Below, piece by piece: positions 36,388 through 49,490 of a stretch of 64,000 nucleotides of DNA. The stretch lies in NCBI GenBank assembly GCA_946807835.1, contig OX327686.1, positions 14,012,001-14,076,000 of the forward strand, in the 5' to 3' direction. Position numbers and translations under genes: made by a program. This DNA is from Ailanthus altissimus. Taxonomy: Eukaryota; Streptophyta; Magnoliopsida; Sapindales; Simaroubaceae. Numbering within the stretch: position 1 is the first letter of the stretch; every line of letters begins with the position of its first letter. The notes below the pieces were generated by a model. That model worked only from the letters and a program-made list of their open reading frames with translations, was not told where the DNA came from and did not search any database.

Positions 36388-36815
36388 ATGAGTAATAAGT
36401 TGTTTCCACTCTCTCATTTACTCCTAGTGAAGTGAAGATAACAACTTCTCCTTTACTGAACACATTACGCATTCATATTTGACTTGGTAATGAATTGATG
36501 ATAGTTTTAAAAACATTAGTCCTAATGAGCAAATTAAATAATTTGATAATGTTTTAGATGTGTTCTTGAAGCCCTTAAAGAATCTGTAATAACATAAATC
36601 AAGCCTATTACTCAAGTTGGCCTCGAAGAGACAATTGATGACATTTTAAGTAAGTTATAAGCTCTGACCATTATCATCTAACCAAATGATGGAACCCTCA
36701 TCAAAAATGGAAAGAGACATAAAGAATAAATCTTGCACCCAAGTCAAATAAGTAAATGAAGCATTATAGTTGCTATAGTGATAGTTATGCTCCAATCAAC
36801 TACATTTGACGCCAA
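36388..36815. other. Relic between R copy 4 and Copia-C; identity ambiguous
   Basis: On the minus strand a 63-codon frame (36424-36615) has a Copia-gag-like SNRLDLCYY start. The sequence next to the Copia-C LTR (TTTGACGCCAATT, 36806-36818) nearly equals the Copia-C primer-binding site in reverse. On the plus strand, however, the last codons (TTFDANY) would read straight into the Tat-type pol at 52502 (IGCFNEDSIGIVYSHNEPL) if Copia-C were removed. Both readings are described in the findings. Confidence 0.4.
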
Positions 36816-36820
36816 TTATA

Positions 36821-38576
36821 TGTTTGTGTAATAACATTCATAACGCAGTTGAATAGAAAATTAAAACTCTTTAATTTTTGTTTCTATAGGTAAAAAATCA
36901 TTTTATTTTTTTATCTTATGATCTTATGAATATATGGATTTGATGTTTAAAAATAAATATGAATCAATAAGAAACAAAAATATACATTGAATCCATGCTA
37001 TATTTTCTTTTACCAAATGATTCCAAATCAAGTCTCTTATTCTACAGTAAAAGGAAGAGTAGGTTTCTTATTTTTTTTCTGAAAAAAAAATATGTATTCT
37101 GTGAAACAGTGTATTTTTACGTAGTTGTGTCTGTCTCTTTTTTAGACTCATCTTCTCTTTTTAAAATATCTTTAAAATAATAAACTATTATTATTTTAAT
37201 TTAATAATTTAATTAATAATATTTATTAATTAAATTATTATCTCTTAAAAAGAGACTTAATGCATGTAAATCATATATAATCTCACTCTTTGTGGTTAAC
37301 ATATAATACCTAATAATTGAGTATTATAATACTTCTAAAATAAATGGACTAATACTCTTTTAATAAAATGAAAATACTAAAATTAAAATAATTTTTTTTT
37401 ATAATTAAAAAAATTATCTTAAAAATTTTATTTATTTAATTTCTTAAATTAAATATTTAATTATATTTAGATAAGATATTATATATATTAATTAATTCTT
37501 AATTAATTAATTTTATCCAGATATAAACATACGTATTTTGAAAGTTATTTTCTGGATACAAATAATTTGTGTAATAACACAATCTTCTTTTAATTGGTCA
37601 CTATAATAACGAAATAGATGATATTGAAAACCTATAGACCTATAATTTTAAGCTCCAATTAAATTTGGATAATTAATTAAACTATTTAATTAACTAATTC
37701 AATTTATTATTTTTAGTGTTATTCCACTAAAAACTTAAAATTGCACTTTTAAGATTGTAGATATAATTTATTTAGAAAATTTAGAGTAGTCTATTGATTT
37801 AATCACTGTATGCAATTCAACTCTCCATAGATGGTTCATAATTAGAGTTAAGTTAATTACTATTTTAACCTTTTAATTACTTTTTTATCCTTAAGTACCA
37901 TTAATTCACTAGTAAACAGTTATTTTGCAATCATGTTATAAATTGAGCGTTCTAAATGTTCAGATTTAGAATTAACCCTTAAGGCAACCTTTTTTCTAAC
38001 TTCTGTTAAGAAGGAATAGATTCTATATCTGTAAATTATATTCTCAGTCACTTATCTTACTATGCCACCAAAATACAAGTTTTTAGCCCGTTCTTTTAGA
38101 CAAATCATAGCGAGTATTTCAAATGACACAAGAACACAAATAAGAGTTTATGATCACTTAGGATTAAGATTGAATTCTTAATTAACAACTGTATTTTACA
38201 TAAAAATTCAAACTACGTTTTGGTCTAATCCTATATAATTATATTATATAAAGTGTCTTCACTATAATGTCACTACATTAGTGATTCGGATAAAATCACC
38301 ACATTTTCAATGTCTATGGACCGCCTTAGTAGTATTTAATTAAAAATTCCAAACTTTAATTAATTTATTACAAACTTTTTTTGTTTGTTTATTATCCATA
38401 ATCTTAATTCTTTTGTATATAACAATTATATACTAAAGTTATGGTCACATAAATAAACAAGAAAGTTTCTGATATTTTTATCATAAAATTATGAACATTT
38501 TTCAAGTATAAAGTTCAACTTTATTAATTTCATAAAAATAGTAGAAGTGCATACTTTTAGGGCACTATTCCTAACA
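36821..38576 (-). mobile_element. Copia-C 3' LTR (1756 bp)
   Basis: Direct repeat of 45577-46920 plus 52091-52501. On the minus strand it begins TGTTAGGAATAGTGCC, right after the polypurine tract GAGTGGGAGAT, and ends ...ACAAACA. The outer flank TTATA (36816-36820) equals TTATA after the other LTR (52502-52506). Very AT-rich U5-side segments (37180-37520) account for the local loss of complexity. Confidence 0.88.
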
Positions 38577-41500
38577 ATCTCCCACTCGCCATAAAGCAAG
38601 TGAGACATGTCTTTTAAACCCATACCCTCCATATGACCCTCAAATGCCCTAGCTAGTAATGTCTTTGTGAATGGGTCTACAAGATTATTTTTAGATGCTA
38701 TCTTCATGACCGTCACATCATCTCTATGCCGATTTCCCTAATCAGGTGACACTGTCTCTCTATATGTTTCACTCTCTTATGGCTCCTAGTTTCCTTCAAA
38801 TTCACCATTGTCCTACTGTTGTCACAGTAAATAGTCAATAGTTTATCCATGTCTGGAACAACCTTCAGATCAGTGAAGAATGTCTTAATTTATACTACTT
38901 CTTAGTTGCTTCGCAAGCTGCTATGTATTCAGTATCTATTGTAAAATCACCAGTGCTGGATTGTTTTATATTTCTTTGGACTATAGCTCTACCACCAAGA
39001 GTAAACACTGACCCAAACGTCGACTTTTGACTATATTTATCTGATTGAAAATCAAAATTAGTATAACTAGTGGGCTTCAGGTCTCTACCTGAATATGCAA
39101 GCATATAGTTTCTCATTCTCTGAAAATACTTAAGAATATGCTTTACCACAATTAAATGAGCTAATCCAGGGTTAGATTGATAATGATTGACTATTTTCAC
39201 TGCATAGCAAATGTCAGACCTCGTGCACAATATAGCATACATTAAGCTTCCAATTGTTGAGGCATAGGGAACCCATCTCATATCTTCTTCCTCTTAAAGT
39301 GCCTTAGGACACTACTCTCTACGAAGAATAATTTCATGTCGAGTTAGTAGTTAACCCTTCTTGAAATTCTGCATTGAAAATTACATAAGCACTTTATCAA
39401 TATATGAGGCCTAAGACACTGCTAATAGTCTGTTCTTGTGATCCCAAATATTTTGGATCCCAAGGACATAATGTGTCTATCTTAAATCTTTCATTTTGAA
39501 GTGCTTGGCTAGCCACTTCTTTATGTTGGATAGTATTTCTACATCATTCCTAGAATGTCATCCACATAAAGTAGTAGAAAAACTACCTTTTTGCTCTTGA
39601 TGTACTTATATACACAAAGTTCATCAACATTTTGCTTAAAATTATAAGATTTAATTGTCTCATTAAATCTTAAGTTCCAAGACCTTGAAGCTTGCTCAAG
39701 TCCATTTTATGGACTTGAGCAAATTGCAGACTTTCTACTCCTGGCCTTTTGTCATGTTCTCTTTAAGATAGCCATTCAAAAAAGCCATCTGTCATCTATT
39801 TTTCATATCTCATAATCGAGACATGTAGTAATGGATAAGATGATGCGAATGGATTTGAGCATGGCTACTGGCGAGATAGTCTCCTTATAGTCGACTCCTT
39901 CTTTCTAGGTATAACCCTTTGTCACTAATCTTACTTTGAAAGTCTTTACTTTCCCATCTATGCCTATTTTCTTCTTGAAGATATATTTGCACCCAATGGG
40001 CCTAACATATTCAGATGTATCTACAAGTTCCCATACTAAATTGGAGAACATAGACTCTATTTCTTGGTTCATGGCTTTTTTCCATTTTTATTTATCAAAA
40101 TCTTTCATTGCATGTCTATATGTCAATGGATCGTCTTGGCTTATATTGGACACAACTAATTTTTCTTCCCCCTTCACTCTATAATGAAAAGGTAGTCCTA
40201 CTATCCCCCCACTATGTCAAGGTTCCAAGGTGTTTTTATTAGAGTTGGTGATTACTTGACTTTGTCATTCACTAACTATCGGTGGTAAACGTCTGATCAG
40301 ATCAGAAAGTATTTCTTCCAATACAATCTTACTATGATGTTTAAAGTTTAATTTATAATCAATCTTTAAAAAAGTGGCATTTTTAATACAATCACTTTTT
40401 TTCTTGAGGGCTATAAAACAGACCTCATCTTATGCCTTTAAGGTAGCTTACAAATAAATAAACTTCTGTTTGCGGTTCTAACTTTTTAGTTTTTTTTTCA
40501 GAACATGTGTCAGAACCCCCATATGCAAAATGGAATAAACTAGGTTTATTACCATTCTACATCTCTAAGGGTGTACTTTGGATAGATTTAGAAGGTACTA
40601 CATTCAAAATGTAGACTGAAGTTTGTAGTGCATAACCCTAAAATGAAGGCAATAGTGAATAGTAGCTCATTATAGACCTAACCATGTCTAGCAAGATTCC
40701 GTTTCTCCTTTTTGCAACTCTATTTTACTGTGGTGTTCCAAGTGTTATGAGTTAGGATAAAATCTCATGCCCTAATAGGTGATCCTTGAACTTTGTGTCA
40801 ATGTAATACACCATCTCGATCAAATCGAATAGTCTTAAATATTTTACCTAATTACTTTTTAGCTTCTGCTAAGAATTCTTTGAACTTTTCAAAAGTCTCA
40901 AATTTTCTTTATATTAGGTAAAACACAACTGTGTCTTGAATAGTCATCACTAAATGTGACGAAGTAACTACCTCTTGCTTGTACATTCAATAGACTATAA
41001 ACGTCAGTATGTACAAGATGAAATAGCTCTTTGGCTCTTTCACCCTTAGCTGAGAAAGTCTTTTAGTCATTTTACCCTCTAAACAAGACTCACATATGAG
41101 AAGAGTGCCAACATTTAGCTCTTCTTTTAAGGACCATTATTTACTAACATGTTAATTCTATCTAGATTAATATGACCTAACCTAAGATACCAAAGATACG
41201 TGTCATCATTTGGAGAAACCTTTTACCTTTTAATAAATTTAAAATGTTCTACTCTAAATAGTTCTGAATTAAGCAACGAGGGCTCATTCGGCCTTAAAAC
41301 GTAAAGTCCATTTTTTAATTTTGCATGAAAAATATATAAACCATTTCTACCAATAATAATCTTATTACTACAAAAGGAAATATTAAATAATTGGTCATGC
41401 AACTTAGAAACAAAAATCAAATTCCATCTTAATTCAAGAATAAAATAAACATAATTCAAAATAAAAAACTTATTCCCGAAATTCAATCGAGCCACTCTTA

Positions 41501-42330
41501 CTGCTTAAACTAAAACAACTGCCCCATTATCAACCTATATAGTAAAGTCCTTATCAGTGAGTTCTTTAGAAGAACTAAGCATTTGTAAGGAAGAACAAGC
41601 ACAGTTAGTGGCTCCTGAATTAATTATCCAACGAGATAATTTATCTTTCACTAAACATGATTCTAAAACTAGTAAATCACATTTACTTTTGTTCTTCTTT
41701 TCCTTCAGTTAGGGGAGGTACTTTTCATCTATGATGGCTTCATGAAACTCTGATTGATGCATTAAGTTTATCATGTTTAAAATATGCTCATACATCAGAA
41801 CTCCTTTATTCATTTTAGCATTCATATAGCTATAAGTAGCTTTATGGCGGCTTTGTTTTGACTGTTGGCCAAACATCACTTAGAAATAATGCCATATCTT
41901 ATGTGCGGTCTCCAAGTGCTTGTGCTTCATCCTGAGCATGTCGTTCATATTGGCAAGCATATAGTAGCGGGCCTTATTATTGACCTGTATCTATTTCTTA
42001 TACTGTTCTCGTACATTACGACGAGCATTGGCTGCAGGTTTTGGAGGACACTTCTCCATAAGGATAAAATTTTGGTCCTCACATATTAGCACAATATTTA
42101 TATTACCTTTTCATTTTATAAAGTTATCACCGATCAATTTTTTATTTGTTAAGAGGGCTATGATAGGGTTTGTTCCATACATGATTCTTAAATAAATAAA
42201 GCAATTTTAAGAACACTTCAGTAATGATCATAGTATTTTTTTTAGAATAGTAAACATGATGCATGAATGCATTGTATTTAAACAAATAAAGTAATACTAA
42301 TCTAAAATAGTTAAATTTAACAATTAATAT
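38577..42330 (-). pseudogene. Copia-C gag-pol relic, nearly full domain set
   Basis: Read leftward, domains are in Copia order. A gag end lies near 41700-42080. A protease block WIINSGATN follows (catalytic Asp to Asn). The pre-integrase region is in an open frame at 41223-41495. Integrase spans roughly 40300-41200. Reverse transcriptase (39300-40200) shows KYIFKKKIGIDGKV, then SKKVVFLLLYVDDIL. RNase H lies in an open frame at 38895-39281 (TIGSLMYAILCTRSDICYAV ... TEYIAACEA). The C-terminal DPFTKTL sits near 38640, followed by the polypurine tract. Stops and frameshifts are scattered throughout. Among the Copia relics here it retains the most. Confidence 0.9.
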
Positions 42331-42992
42331 GTCGTCGTAAGGCAAGTCACATTAAATTTAAATTGAAATTGAGACTATACCAAATTAATAGACAAATTTT
42401 AATATATCTCATCTTTTCATTTACCTATTAACTACCATTTATTTCAGTCAAAATATGATTAACTGCTTAGTTATATCATTATGAGTGTAACCCATTATTT
42501 CAAATCAAGATAACTTAACTAAAATATTATCATCGTAGAGTCGGTCAATTATAAAATACATCACTCAATCCTATCTCTAGGAAGTCAACCTTGTTATTGA
42601 CATAAGTGGACATTCTCCATAAAGAGGACGGAACCAAAGTGTCACGAAGCGCCACCTATATCTTATGATGTTGTACTAATCATGGAGACTGGTGGGTTTA
42701 TTGTCATTTACCCTCTCCCATTGATTATTTTTAACTATGTGTTTTTCTAATTTATAAAACATCTTATGTTTTATAAGCTTAGCAAATTATTATATCTCAC
42801 AAAATAAATTACTAGGTATAATTAATTAATTATTATAAAGTCCAATCTTATTGAGTCTAGGTTCATTAGTTTAAGTATTCCGTTTAAATGGGCCTAATAA
42901 TTTAGGTGGATCGTGTTTTTCAATTATAGGATTAAATTAATTATTTTAAAGTTAATAAAATCAATAATTTTGTTAATATTTTCCTAAGTAAT
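42331..42992 (-). other. Copia-C gag/leader region, decayed
   Basis: Continues the internal region of Copia-C up to the Athila-like LTR. No clear gag motif is left. The short open frame at 42142-42345 overlaps it without a recognisable domain. Confidence 0.45.
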
Positions 42993-44374
42993 TGATAAGG
43001 AAATATTTGTCATATATTTTCTCATATTTTTATTTTGATATTTTATAAGAATAAATAGCTATTTATATGTATTATTATTATTTATAGAGATTTGAACGAA
43101 ATTTAAAATATGGACTTATCGCTTCAGGGCCACAAGAATTTTCGCTCCAGCGCTAAAACAATGATCAAAATAAGAAAATAAAAAAAACGACATGTTTAAG
43201 TCTCAATTCATCACCCCAGCACCAGCTCACTACTGCGCCAGCGATGACCCAATGCTCTAGCGCTAGCACCTCACCGCTCCAGCGATACGGCCTTTTATAC
43301 ACAGTGCCCCAGTGACAACAATATAACACCCTAGCGGTAGTGCGATTCCTGACCCGACAAGAATTGATGTTTTCAAGAATAAATCAATCCCTATAAAAGG
43401 ACACTCGTCCCTAGCGTTTAGGGAGCATCCAAGAACATTAAGAACATACAACACAAGTCTTAGAAAGTAATTGGAGCTTAATTGAAGCAGCCATAAAGAG
43501 AGATTCAAAGAGTTCTTTGACATCAAAAGTTTCTTAGGCAGCGCAATCAAGAGCAATTCGACATCTTCATCCGTTTGCTATTAATTGTATCATGATTTCT
43601 TTTTTTTTTTGTTGCTGTTGTTCTCTTGTAGCCATAAACTAAATTTTCTTTCTAGGGTTAATACTTGAACTCAATATGTGTGCTTAATTGCCGTATCTTT
43701 CTAATATTTAATAAACTTAGTTCTTTATTATTTAAATTACTTGTTCTTAAGGCTTCAATATATCTAACCAATATATGGTGAATGAATTGGTAATATTTTG
43801 ATAAACTAGAAAGATGAATCATTATATTTAGACCTAAGTAATTTGATGCATGATTGTAAAGTAACATTCAATGTTGCATATGCAAGTTTCAAATTATGAT
43901 AGGAATATACCTAATTGACATGTATGATCAATAAGACTTAATCTTAATGAATCTTAATTTATTACAAGTACCATAGGAATATAGGCATTTGGTATATTAA
44001 GATAAACTTACATGGCCTTGGGAGAGGCTTGTGAATACATTAATGTTTTGATCAATAACAAGAACTAAGATAGTTAAATATTAGAGGATTAATCATTAGA
44101 AAGTATATTGAGGGATAGTATTAACCTTGGGTTTTTTTTTTCTATATTGCTATCTTTCAAATCTCTTTAAATTGTGTCATTGCTTTTATATTTTTTAAAT
44201 TCATTCTTAGATTTTTATTTTTCTAAATATTACTAAAAAAACATAATTTTAGTACTTGATTAAAAAGAATATATTATCCCTGTGAGTTCAACATCCGATT
44301 CTTTTGTCCCTTTATTACTTGTATACGATAATATATACTTGCACTCAATCATAAGATATAGAATTATCGCATCA
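42993..44374 (+). mobile_element. Athila-like solo LTR copy 2 (1382 bp)
   Basis: Starts TGATAAGG and ends CGCATCA, flanked by an exact GTAAT duplication (42988-42992 and 44375-44379). It has a TATA box at 43392-43399 (TATAAAAG) and a GC-rich island directly upstream (43130-43340, GCGCCAGCGATG-type words). It lies opposite in orientation to copy 1 and to the host Copia-C. It lacks any internal region. Open frames inside (43263-43556, 43658-43867) are LTR sequence. Confidence 0.88.
43392..43399 (+). promoter_or_regulatory. TATA box of Athila-like LTR copy 2
   Basis: TATAAAAG lies in CCCTATAAAAGGACACTCG, about 50 bp downstream of the GC-rich island. It sets the LTR orientation. Confidence 0.7.
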
Positions 44375-44379
44375 GTAAT

Positions 44380-45560
44380 CCTAAATCAAACTATTTAATA
44401 AAGGTTACTTAGAATACTATGAAATTACTAAATTTAACTATTAAATCTAATTTCACATTATTTGATTAATTATGCAAGTTCTAAACATGTTAATTAATCT
44501 ACTAATTTAATCTTATTAATTTATAATATGCCATAATAAAATAAACCGTTTAAATTCTAATTATGGCATATATGCATGTCATATTACAATAATATGAGTG
44601 GGTATAAATGTATAACTTTTGATTATGCATGACCATGTTATATTTTATCACATAAATAAATAATATAAATTTACATGTTAATTTAACTTTGGTCGGGTCC
44701 CCTAAGATTTTAAATTACAACCCATATAAGAAAAATAATCAAATTACTTAAAAGATACAGCCACGTAGGCCCAATTGCACGTGGTCTTCTTAAGTTCATA
44801 ACTAGTCCATTCTATTTTTTTTTTTTGTAATTTTATACGTATGTGCTTAAGAACTTTTGTTTATATAAAGCTCAAACATTAAAGGGATTATTATCCAATT
44901 TTATTTGGGCCTCTCAAGTCCAGAAAGAGCCTTTTGTTACCCTAATTCACTTAAGGCAGCAACATGTAGCTTGCTGCCCTAGTGGCAGCCGCTATAGCAA
45001 AAGGCCTTAGGCCACCTCCAGATTCTGCAATGTCGCACCGAGCCACGCATTTTCCAAGGCCAGTAGGTGATGCGCTATCAACCATGGCTCTTCGGCCTCG
45101 GCTAGACATGCAAGGCAAAGATGCCTTGCATGTTTTATACACGTGGCCAACTTTTGGTTCCCTGGCCATTACTTGCAAGGTGGCAGTGAGTAAATTACCC
45201 ATTACCTCTTCACCCTTTTGTAACTTTTTTATTTTTTTATGATTCTTCATGTAGAAAAAAAGAGAAATGTGGGAGTGTGCCTATTCTCCATCGTTCAGTA
45301 GCCATGTAAATAAAAAAGAATAGTACAAAAATCCTATACCCCTTTATAGGTTTACACAATTTTAATTTAATTAAAATAAAAAAATTTCACAATCAATCTT
45401 AAAGGACCATATAATTAACGACCAAAGGATCCATGCATAAAACAACTATCCATCACATGAATAATATAAAAATACAAGTACCTACTCAAATACATATACC
45501 AGTAAATCATCATTTAAATAAAATAAAGCATAACACCAAAAGCATTTATTCAAGAAACCA
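44380..45560 (-). other. Copia-C leader region with a GC-rich hairpin island
   Basis: The untranslated part of Copia-C between its primer-binding site and gag. It is AT-rich except at 44950-45190, which is GC-rich and full of inverted repeats. The best is a perfect 12-bp stem with a 4-nt loop at 45106-45133 (ACATGCAAGGCA / TGCCTTGCATGT). GGCAGCAA ... TTGCTGCC lies at about 44956-44979. Open frames on both strands here (44951-45250, 44982-45242) come from the island and resemble no known protein. Confidence 0.6.
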
Positions 45561-45562
45561 TT

Positions 45563-45576
45563 GCTTTGACACCAAT
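45563..45576 (-). other. Copia-C primer-binding site
   Basis: On the minus strand ...ACCAACA is followed by ATTGGTGTCAAAGCAATGG, a diverged initiator Met-tRNA complement. It marks the 5' LTR as the right-hand one. Confidence 0.75.
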
Positions 45577-46920
45577 TGTTGGTGTTATGACATTTATAAT
45601 GCAGCGGAATAGAAAATAAAAAAATTTTAATCATTGTTTTCTTAGATAAAAACTCTTATTATCTTAAGATCTTGTGATTATATGGATTTGATTTTTAAAA
45701 TAAATAAGAATTAACAAGAACAAAAATATACCTTGAATCTATGCTAGGATTTCTTCTATTAAAGGATTCCAATCCAAACCTCTTGTTCTACTGTGAGAGG
45801 AGGAGTAAGTTTCCTATTTTTTCTTCTAAAGAAAAAATACGTATTTTGTGAGAAAGTATTTTTTACGTATCTATATGTGTCTCCTTTTTAGACTCATCTT
45901 CTTTTAAAATATCTTTAAAATAGTAAACTATTATTATTTTAATTTAATAATTTAATTAGTAACATTTATTAATTAAATCATTATTGCTTAAAAAAGACTT
46001 AATACATGTAAACAACATAGAATCCTGCTCTTTGTGGTTAACATATAATACCCAACAATTGTACATTATAAGACTTCCAAAATAAATGGACCAATAGTCT
46101 TTTAATAAATGAAAAACACTAAAATTAAAATAAAATCTTTTTGATAATTTCAAAAATTAACCTTAATATTTTATTTATTTAATTTCTTAAATTAAATATT
46201 TAATTATATTGGATAAGATATTATCTATATTAAGTAAATTTTAATTAATTAATTAATTTTATCTAAATATAAGACATACATATATTGAAAACTATTTTTT
46301 GGACATAAAACATTTATGTAATAACACAATTTTCTTTTAATTGTTCGTTGTAATAACGAAAGAGGTGGTATTGGGGACCTATATATCTATAATTTCAAGC
46401 TTCAATTAAGTTTGAATAATTAATTAAACTCTTTAATTAGCTAATCTATATTATTAATTCTAGTATTATTCCACTAAAAATTTGGAATTGCACTCTTAAA
46501 GTTGTAGATATAATTTACTAAAAAAATTTAGAGCAATCCACTGATTTAATTACTACATACAATTCAACATAGATGGTTCATAATTAGAGCTGGGGCAATT
46601 ACTATTTTATCCTCTAATTGCTTCTTTATCCTTAAGTATCATTAATTCACCAGTAAATAGTTAATTTATAGTCGTATTACAAATTGAGCGCTCTAACTAT
46701 TTAGTTCCAGAATTAACTCTTAAGGAAACCTACTTTCTAACTTTCGTTAGGAAATAATGGATTTCATATCTGTAAATCATATTCTCAGCCGCTGCTTATC
46801 TCACTATACTTCCAAAATACAAGTTTTTAGCCTATTCTTTTAGACAAATTGTAATGAGTATTTCGAATGACATAATTACATAAACAGGAGTTTATGATCA
46901 CTCAGGATTAAGGTTAATCT
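45577..46920 (-). mobile_element. Copia-C 5' LTR, inner part
   Basis: Aligns with 36821-38160 of the other LTR (GCAGYGGAATAGAAAAT, TTCTACTGTGAGAGG, GACTCATCTTCTTTTAAAATATC and others), with many substitutions. It is broken at 46920 by R copy 6 and resumes at about 52091, where the rest of the LTR (counterpart of 38160-38576) is found. Confidence 0.85.
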
Positions 46921-48591
46921 TGTTAGTGCATTAAAGGGCACATGTATGTGATTGTGTACATGTTGAAAATTTTAAAATGCATGTCCAACATACATTATGC
47001 AGTGGAATAAAATATTATAATCAACATATTCACATTATAACTGAATCAAAAATAGTATGGGAATTGTATACATACCTTTGTAGACGATTCGGTGAAGATT
47101 TTTGAACTTTGAAGCTTGTTAAGCTCACAATGAAGTCCTCTTTTAAGCAATTCTAGACTCCAATGTTTGATGGGATTAGAGTAGCTAGAATGGTAGCCTT
47201 TGATATATATTTCATGTAAGAATAAAAAAAAAATCAACGCTTGAACTAGTTGAAGCATCAAATGCTTGAAATAGTGTTTTGGGACTTAAGTATAACTTTT
47301 TCAAAGTTTGCATTTTCTCTCAAATGGTTTGCATTAATTTTTCTTTCAACAACTGAATTCTCTCACAAATGAAACTGTTTTCATTTTGTTTTAAATGGCC
47401 TAATATAGTTTATGTGTATACATGTCTACCACTAAGGTATGTGTTGCCATGTAATATCATGCATGAGTGACAAATATCATTCATTCATGCAAACACTTTG
47501 TCTGATTGCCATTTATCACATGCATGTCCATGTATGCTGCCATTTGTTATACAAATGACCAAGCATGGATGCCATGTGTACATTTGCACTTTTTCATGCA
47601 ATATAGACCTATTTACAACATTTGTAAATTATGGTTCCTACGTTCCAAATAGGTCCTAAAATGTATTCTGCTTTACGAAACCTTCTTGGATCGATCCGTA
47701 CGATTCGTCCTGCAACCATCGTGCTTAATGAGTACACTTTATATTGTAAGACTCTGTACATTCACACTCGTTTATCTTATGAAACACTTTTGTAAATCCA
47801 TGAATGATACCCCATATACATGTTACAGATATTACAAAATAGTGTATTGAACCATATATGTTGAGGTCAACCATATCGGTATAATCCCTCCATCACCTAT
47901 ATTCTTGAAAGATTAGAGATATAAATCATCATCGTCATATCTCTGTATACTCAACCATGAACTTATCTCTATATTTATATATTCGTAAACAATATCTGCA
48001 AACTCTTTTGCAATTTTATTTAACCCCGTGGAAAATCCTTTTCTAAATTTTATGCTTATGACCACAAGACTTCCTAATGATCTAATAGATCTCATATCTA
48101 CGAACACCGAACTTCATGAGCATTGGACCATCCCGAGTGACACCCAACAGTTAGACTATGAAAGATCTCTAGCATGCGTGGAACCAAAGTATGATAGATC
48201 ATTTACAAGCCCACCATGGCTCTCAAGTTAAAAAGATCATGAATATTACCCAACTCGAGAAGATCCTTCATTGATTGCTTTATGGTATGTCTATTGGAGG
48301 GGCTTATGAGTTTGTTCAGTATCTAATCCAAATTGAATACCTACATTTTATGGTTTGCTAAGACTAACCATCTGAATAATTTGAATATAGACATACACTA
48401 ACTCGGAAGGACTACCGATCGACTCGTGTCAATAACCATGAATCAGGAACAATATTTTTTAGAATATATTGCGCAATGACATTTCTTAGCACCATTTGCA
48501 ACTAGGTCACTATTATATTATTCTTCAGTCTTTGTCCCTATTTCAGACAATGTTCTAACTCTCTAGAATTGCTAACTTTAGCACTGACCTA
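46921..48591 (-). mobile_element. R-family element copy 6, main part
   Basis: Reverse-complement of the R family. Its 3' terminus is at 46921 (TGTTAGTGCA in plus orientation). It includes the AGTGGAAC/AAGTATGATAGATCATTTACAAGCCCAC region and AACTCGAGAAGATCC. It is inserted in the Copia-C 5' LTR and is interrupted at 48592 by Copia-E, resuming at 51917. Confidence 0.8.
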
Positions 48592-49451
48592 TGTTGAATT
48601 AGTGATTCAAAATCATATATTGATTGGCATTGAATTAAGAACCAATTCAAGGACAAATTTAGAGTTGAAATGAAGCTAGAAAAATAGCCGAAAGGGGTCA
48701 AAAACTGAATGGAATAGTATTTGAAAAGTGCAGCAAACAGGGAAAACATTCTCAGGTATGGACGCCCCGGCATTGGAAGGCATTGGCTAATGCCCCAGCC
48801 AATCTCCGACACTGGCCAATGCCCCGGCATTGGCCGAGGCATTAGTTACAGAATGGGCATAAGTTGCCCACGCGCAGCATTCATTTTAAGCGCCGTGGTG
48901 TCCGTGCTATTCTATATATACCCCTTCTATTTTTATAGTTTGAGAGAGAGGAAGTGAGGGAAAAGAGAGGAGGGCCGAAATACAAATAAAATACATTGTT
49001 CAAGTGTGTATTTTGATTATTTGAGCTCTAAATCTTTCACTTGTAATCCTTGTAATCCCAAAAATCAATAAAGAGGCTCGGATCCTTGATCCACTGTGGA
49101 CATAGACATATTTGGCCAAACCACGTATACTTTGCGTTGTGGTATGTTGGTATTTTTTGGTATTTCTATATATAATCTATGTGATTGATCTTTCAATTCA
49201 TTGGGTTGCTTCATACTTTTTGTATATTATGGAGTATTGCAATATATTGGTGTATTTGGGTGTTTGACTATCAAATTCGGTATTAGGGCATAGTATTTAA
49301 TTCCTGATACGTATAAATTGGGTATTACTTCCGTTGAAACAAACTGGTAGTTGCTATTGTGTTCGTAATTGTCTTTGTACAACTGATAACGGATTAATAG
49401 TACTAAGGTTGTTTGTATTTGGTGTTCTAAGTGGGAGTTTATACACCAACA
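48592..49451 (+). mobile_element. Copia-E 5' LTR (860 bp)
   Basis: TGTTGAATTAGTGATTC ... TACACCAACA. Pairs with 51099-51916. A GC-rich island (48752-48905, GCATTGGCCRA repeats and CACGCGCAGC) lies just upstream of the TATA box TATATATA (48913-48920). The flanking ACCTA (48587-48591) pairs with ACCAA (51917-51921). Compared with the 3' LTR it carries about 45 extra bases inside the island. Confidence 0.92.
48913..48920 (+). promoter_or_regulatory. TATA box of Copia-E 5' LTR
   Basis: TATATATA in TCTATATATACCCC, conserved in the 3' LTR at 51379-51386. Confidence 0.65.
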
Positions 49452-49454
49452 AAC

Positions 49455-49466
49455 TAGTATCAAAGC
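49455..49466 (+). other. Copia-E primer-binding site
   Basis: TAGTATCAAAGC directly follows the LTR. It differs from the initiator Met-tRNA complement TGGTATCAGAGC by two G-to-A changes. Confidence 0.8.
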
Positions 49467-49490
49467 ATATTGTACAAATTTAATATAATT

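Noticed and set aside
44951..45250. Overlapping open frames on both strands as a gene pair
   Set aside because: Created by the GC-rich inverted-repeat island in the Copia-C leader, with no protein-like conservation recognised.
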